Below, in pieces: positions 61,355-64,000 of a stretch of 64,000 nt of DNA; the stretch's first letter is position 1, and each line of letters starts with the position of its first letter. Source of the DNA: JAJFJD01 sp965228695 (GTDB lineage: Bacteria; Pseudomonadota; Alphaproteobacteria; UBA8366); the NCBI GenBank assembly GCA_965228695.1, contig CBDDIB010000002.1:2542001-2606000 (forward strand), written 5' to 3'. Under the pieces are notes generated by a model. The model had not been told where the DNA came from. It worked only from the letters and a program-made list of their open reading frames with translations, and did not search any database. Both the position numbers and the translations under genes were made by a program.

Positions 61355-61540
61355 CTATCCCTCCTTCGCGCGGAAGACATGGCTGGGTTCGTCGGCGATC
61401 TTGAGATCGACCGTGAGCTGTTGCTTGCGCTGCGCGGCGGACTGCGTCGCCTTGGCCAATTGCTCGAGATGTTTGTCGGTCAGCTTGGTGAGGCCGATGG
61501 CCTCGGCCCGCTGTTTGATGTCGGAAGAGTCGGTGCTCAT
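61355..61540 (-). CDS. Small GatC/AtzG-like protein (amidase partner)
   Basis: A 61-residue helical protein: RAEAIGLTKLTDKHLEQLAK followed by a short linker and DLKIADEPSHVFRAKEG. Its size, two-helix plus extended-tail shape and the LTDKHLEQLAK helix resemble GatC and the small subunits paired with AtzE-type amidases. It lies immediately upstream of the amidase and has a good GGGAGG ribosome binding site. The similarity is by pattern only; a search is needed for assignment. Confidence 0.6.
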   Translation of the reverse strand: MSTDSSDIKQRAEAIGLTKLTDKHLEQLAKATQSAAQRKQQLTVDLKIADEPSHVFRAKEG

Positions 61541-61566
61541 AGGGGCCTCCCGTTGTGAGGACGTAA

Positions 61567-62682
61567 TTATGAAGCCAAACGGTTCAACGAGTCGATCACG
61601 GCATCGGTCATCCGGGTGGTCGACACCGCCTGCGTGGCATCGCCCTTGATGTCGGCCGTCCGGTTGCCGCCCGCGACCGCGTCGCGGACCGCCGATTCAA
61701 GCAGTTCGGCTTCGGCTTCCGCATCGAAGGAATGGCGCAGGGACATCGCGAAGCTCAAGATGGCCGCCAATGGATTGGCGATGTCGTTGCCGGCGATGTC
61801 CGGCGCCGCGCCGTGCACCGGCTCATAGAAGGCGTTGCGCCGGCCGCTTGTGTCTTCCTCGCTCAACGACGCCGACGGCAGCATGCCGAGCGATCCGGTC
61901 AGCATGGCGGCGGCGTCGGAGAGGATATCGCCGAACATGTTGCCGGTGACGATGACATCGAACTGTTTCGGGTTGCGGATCAGCTCCATCGCGCCCGCAT
62001 CGACGATCAGTTCCTTGAAATCCACATCCGAATACTCGGCTTGATGCAGTTTCCGGACCTCGGCGCGCCACAGCTTGCTGGTTTCCAAGACGTTGGATTT
62101 CTCGATCGAACAGAGCTGATTGCGCCGGCCGCGCGCCAATTCGAAGGAGAGCCGCGCGACCCGCTGAATCTCCGGCGTGGTGTATTGCATCGTGTTGAAG
62201 CCGCGCTGAACGCCGTCGCCCAGATCCTCGATGCCACGCGGCTCGCCGAAATAGATGCCGCTGCTTAGTTCTCGAACGATGATCAAATCGACGCCGCGCA
62301 CGACCTCGGGCTTCAGCGAGCTGGCGTCGAGCAGTTCGTCGAAGGCGACGGCCGGGCGGATGTTGGCGAACAGTCCGAGCTTCTTGCGCAGCGCGAGCAG
62401 CCCGTCCTCGCGGCGCACCCCTATCGGGATATCCTCGTACCCATCGCCGCCGATCGCGCCGAACAGGATCGCGTCCGCCTTGCGGGCCTTGTCCAGCGTA
62501 TCGTCCGGCGTCATCGCGCCGGTGTCGTGATAGGCGGCGACGCCGAGTTGCCCGTGCGTGATGTCGAAGGTCACCTTGCGGTTCGCCTCGAACCACTCAA
62601 TGACCCGCGCAGTTTCCCGGATCACCTCCGGTCCGATGCCGTCGCCGGGAATGACCAGGAGATTGGGTTTGTTGTCCGCCAT
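61567..62682 (-). CDS. leuB: 3-isopropylmalate dehydrogenase or related beta-decarboxylating dehydrogenase
   Basis: A 371-residue NAD-dependent beta-decarboxylating dehydrogenase. IPGDGIGPEVIRE at the N-terminus, RGVDLIIVRELSSGIYFGEP, VTGNMFGDILSDAAAMLTGS (the metal-binding Asp region) and EPVHGAAPDIAGNDIANPLA are all LeuB landmarks. GGAGG precedes the ATG. Because it stands within a catabolic operon rather than beside leuCD, it may act on another 2-hydroxyacid (such as tartrate or a malate analogue) instead of isopropylmalate. Confidence 0.88.
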   Translation of the reverse strand: MADNKPNLLVIPGDGIGPEVIRETARVIEWFEANRKVTFDITHGQLGVAAYHDTGAMTPDDTLDKARKADAILFGAIGGDGYEDIPIGVRREDGLLALRKKLGLFANIRPAVAFDELLDASSLKPEVVRGVDLIIVRELSSGIYFGEPRGIEDLGDGVQRGFNTMQYTTPEIQRVARLSFELARGRRNQLCSIEKSNVLETSKLWRAEVRKLHQAEYSDVDFKELIVDAGAMELIRNPKQFDVIVTGNMFGDILSDAAAMLTGSLGMLPSASLSEEDTSGRRNAFYEPVHGAAPDIAGNDIANPLAAILSFAMSLRHSFDAEAEAELLESAVRDAVAGGNRTADIKGDATQAVSTTRMTDAVIDSLNRLAS

Positions 62683-62702
62683 GGTTCAAGTGCCTCCGTT
62701 TC

Positions 62703-63563
62703 TTATCCGAAGGCGGCGGTTGCGAGCGTGCCCAGATTGCCTTCCGGCGTGACCGACCACAACTCGGCGGTGTCGCCCTCGTCCCCCGGCTTGCCGGCGA
62801 CCTGGAACGGCGCGATGTCGAACAGCGGCGCGCGGGCCTGGAACCGGAACCCAGTCAGTTTCTTGCCCGGATTGTTGTCCAACGCCAGTTCGAGCAGCAG
62901 CCCGGCGGTCAGCGGGCCGTGCACGATGAGCCCCGGATACCCTTCGACCTCGGTCACGTATTTGCGGTCGTAGTGGATACGGTGTCCGTTGAAGGTGATG
63001 GCCGAATAGCGGAACAGCATCACCGGGTCGGGCGTGATCTCCTTAATCCAGATGTGGTCGTCCGGCGCCGTGTTGGTCTTACCGCTGTTGCCGCCCTTGG
63101 CGTCGGCCGGCGGGTTGTCGCGGTAGACGATGTCGTGCTCTTCCTCGAGCGCCAGGCCGTTCTCGCCGTGGAAGTCGTTCTTCACCGTACAGAACACCAG
63201 CGTGCCGGTCCGGCCTTCCTTGATCGTCACGTTGGTGATGCTGGCCTCGCGGCGCATCTTTTCGCCGATGATCAGGTCCTTGTGATAGGTCGTCCGCGCG
63301 CCCGCGAACATGCGGCGGGGCAGGGGGACCGGCGGCATGAAACCGCCCCGTGCCGGATGGCCGTCGGGGCCGATCTGCGAGGCGGGGGCGACCGGCTTGA
63401 AGAAGAACCAATGCCCCATCGGCCCGATCGGATCGCCTTCCTTCGGTGTATCGGTCTTGTCGAGCAAGGCGGCGTAGCCGTGCATCGGCAGTACGGAGGC
63501 GCGATCCTCGAAGGTTTCGGTGTTGCCGATCCAATCTTTCAGTTTTTCCAGGTCCTGGGGCAT
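62703..63563 (-). CDS. MaoC/FAS1-like dehydratase (HTD2/mesaconyl-CoA hydratase type)
   Basis: A 286-residue hot-dog-fold dehydratase with two half-domains. The N-terminal part includes GPMGHWFFFKPVAPASQIG, PPVPLPRRMFAG and DLIIGEKMRREASITNV; the C-terminal part contains the active-site region LFRYSAITFNGHRIHYDRKY and PGLIVHGPLTAGLLLELALD, with Asn/His/Arg-type hydratase residues. Family members act on 3-hydroxyacyl-thioesters or mesaconyl-C4-CoA. With the two acyl-CoA dehydrogenases and SDR downstream, it suggests an acyl-CoA pathway. Confidence 0.85.
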   Translation of the reverse strand: MPQDLEKLKDWIGNTETFEDRASVLPMHGYAALLDKTDTPKEGDPIGPMGHWFFFKPVAPASQIGPDGHPARGGFMPPVPLPRRMFAGARTTYHKDLIIGEKMRREASITNVTIKEGRTGTLVFCTVKNDFHGENGLALEEEHDIVYRDNPPADAKGGNSGKTNTAPDDHIWIKEITPDPVMLFRYSAITFNGHRIHYDRKYVTEVEGYPGLIVHGPLTAGLLLELALDNNPGKKLTGFRFQARAPLFDIAPFQVAGKPGDEGDTAELWSVTPEGNLGTLATAAFG

Positions 63564-63595
63564 GTCCTGTTCTCTTTCTTGGTCTGAAGTGCCGG

Positions 63596-64000
63596 TTAAG
63601 TGGCGCCGCGGGCATCGACCGGCCAGATATCGACCAGCATATCGCCGCGCACCATGTGATAGAAATCGTAGAGGTTCACCGTCGGGTCGCAATGCGGGGT
63701 TAGGCATTCCAGCACGGTTCCCACCGGCAGGTCGGACATGCCGCCCGGCAGTACCACCGCGCCATGCTCGTCGCCCTTGAACGTATATGTCGATCCGTCC
63801 GGCGCGCCGCGCGCGATCACGGGAAGCGGCCCGTCGGTTGCGAACCGCTTGAGGCCGCCGTCGGTGATGGCGAGGCCGTCGCCGTTCGAGCTGATGACCG
63901 TAATGCCGACGAACAGCGAGGATTCGAACGGATGGGCCGCCGACTCCCGGAGCGGGCAGGCGTTGTATTGCACGTCGGTGAAGATGTAGCTGCCGCATTG
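63596..64000 (-). CDS. PLP-dependent D-threonine aldolase/D-serine dehydratase-like protein, C-terminal part
   Basis: Only the C-terminal 134 codons are inside the window. QCGSYIFTDVQYNACPLRES and PHCDPTVNLYDFYHMVRGD match the DSD1/D-threonine aldolase family, the His and Cys of PHCDPTVN being the zinc ligands of that family. The N-terminal PLP-barrel lies beyond the edge, so the start is not determined. It is the first visible gene of the minus-strand operon, 32 bases upstream of the dehydratase. Confidence 0.85.
   Translation of the reverse strand, partial: QCGSYIFTDVQYNACPLRESAAHPFESSLFVGITVISSNGDGLAITDGGLKRFATDGPLPVIARGAPDGSTYTFKGDEHGAVVLPGGMSDLPVGTVLECLTPHCDPTVNLYDFYHMVRGDMLVDIWPVDARGAT

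Noticed and set aside
1..64000. tRNA, rRNA, CRISPR array, insertion sequence or prophage
   Set aside because: I looked for tRNA-like cloverleaf sequence, direct repeats with spacers, transposase motifs and terminal repeats and saw none; a tRNA scan would be needed to exclude weak candidates.

Overview
The window is a high-GC, densely coded stretch of bacterial chromosome. LysR regulators, TRAP and tripartite-tricarboxylate-type binding proteins, LLM flavin oxidoreductases, paired acyl-CoA dehydrogenases, a DUF2189 membrane protein and frequent GTG/TTG starts all point to a metabolically versatile, free-living alphaproteobacterium (Rhodospirillales-like; lineage is inference). I see no rRNA, tRNA, CRISPR array, insertion sequence or prophage.

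Layout. 1-4256: partial LysR regulator divergent from a methyltransferase, then a LamB/YcsF-type protein, a dienelactone-hydrolase-like protein and an LLM oxidoreductase. 4309-6282: MscS channel (minus). 6604-12083: two consecutive ATP-grasp ligases followed by a complete TRAP transporter (P, terminator, Q, M), then a DHA2 efflux pump. 13835-17735: small cytochrome c, GAF protein, GT39-like glycosyltransferase, PAP2 phosphatase, small protein. 18091-24537: cytosine-deaminase-like amidohydrolase; a minus operon of two Ldh-family dehydrogenases plus a fumarase/aspartase-superfamily lyase; a divergent TctC-like receptor. 24778-28272: cupin, four-domain rhodanese, aminotransferase. 28469-31144: glycosyltransferase and phosphodiesterase-like pair. 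31298-34536: acyl-CoA dehydrogenase, degenerate iron-ADH-like protein, TauD dioxygenase.

34675-37383 is the most interesting region: GST, a thioredoxin-fold protein with a CPTC motif and long C-terminal domain, then a gene interrupted by an in-frame TGA at 37138-37140. Reading TGA as selenocysteine gives one 172-residue protein with U92-G-S-C95-T-S-C98, and an 8-bp hairpin with a GUC loop (37152-37170) lies where a bacterial SECIS element is expected. I interpret it as a UGSC-type selenoprotein that conventional gene calling would split into two fragments.

37529-51807: SPFH/NfeD pair, DUF2189 protein, hydratase plus SDR operon, hydantoinase/oxoprolinase B and A subunits, alpha/beta hydrolase, NIPSNAP-like protein, LLM oxidoreductase, enoyl-CoA hydratase, gamma-glutamyltransferase family enzyme and an apparent one-ORF antitoxin-toxin fusion. 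51970-54832: GMC oxidoreductase and phytanoyl-CoA-dioxygenase-like protein. 54845-64000: a minus-strand run of ten tightly spaced genes (PLP enzyme, MaoC-like dehydratase, LeuB-like dehydrogenase, GatC-like small protein, amidase, TauD, SDR, two acyl-CoA dehydrogenases, NMT1-like binding protein) that looks like one catabolic operon of unknown substrate.
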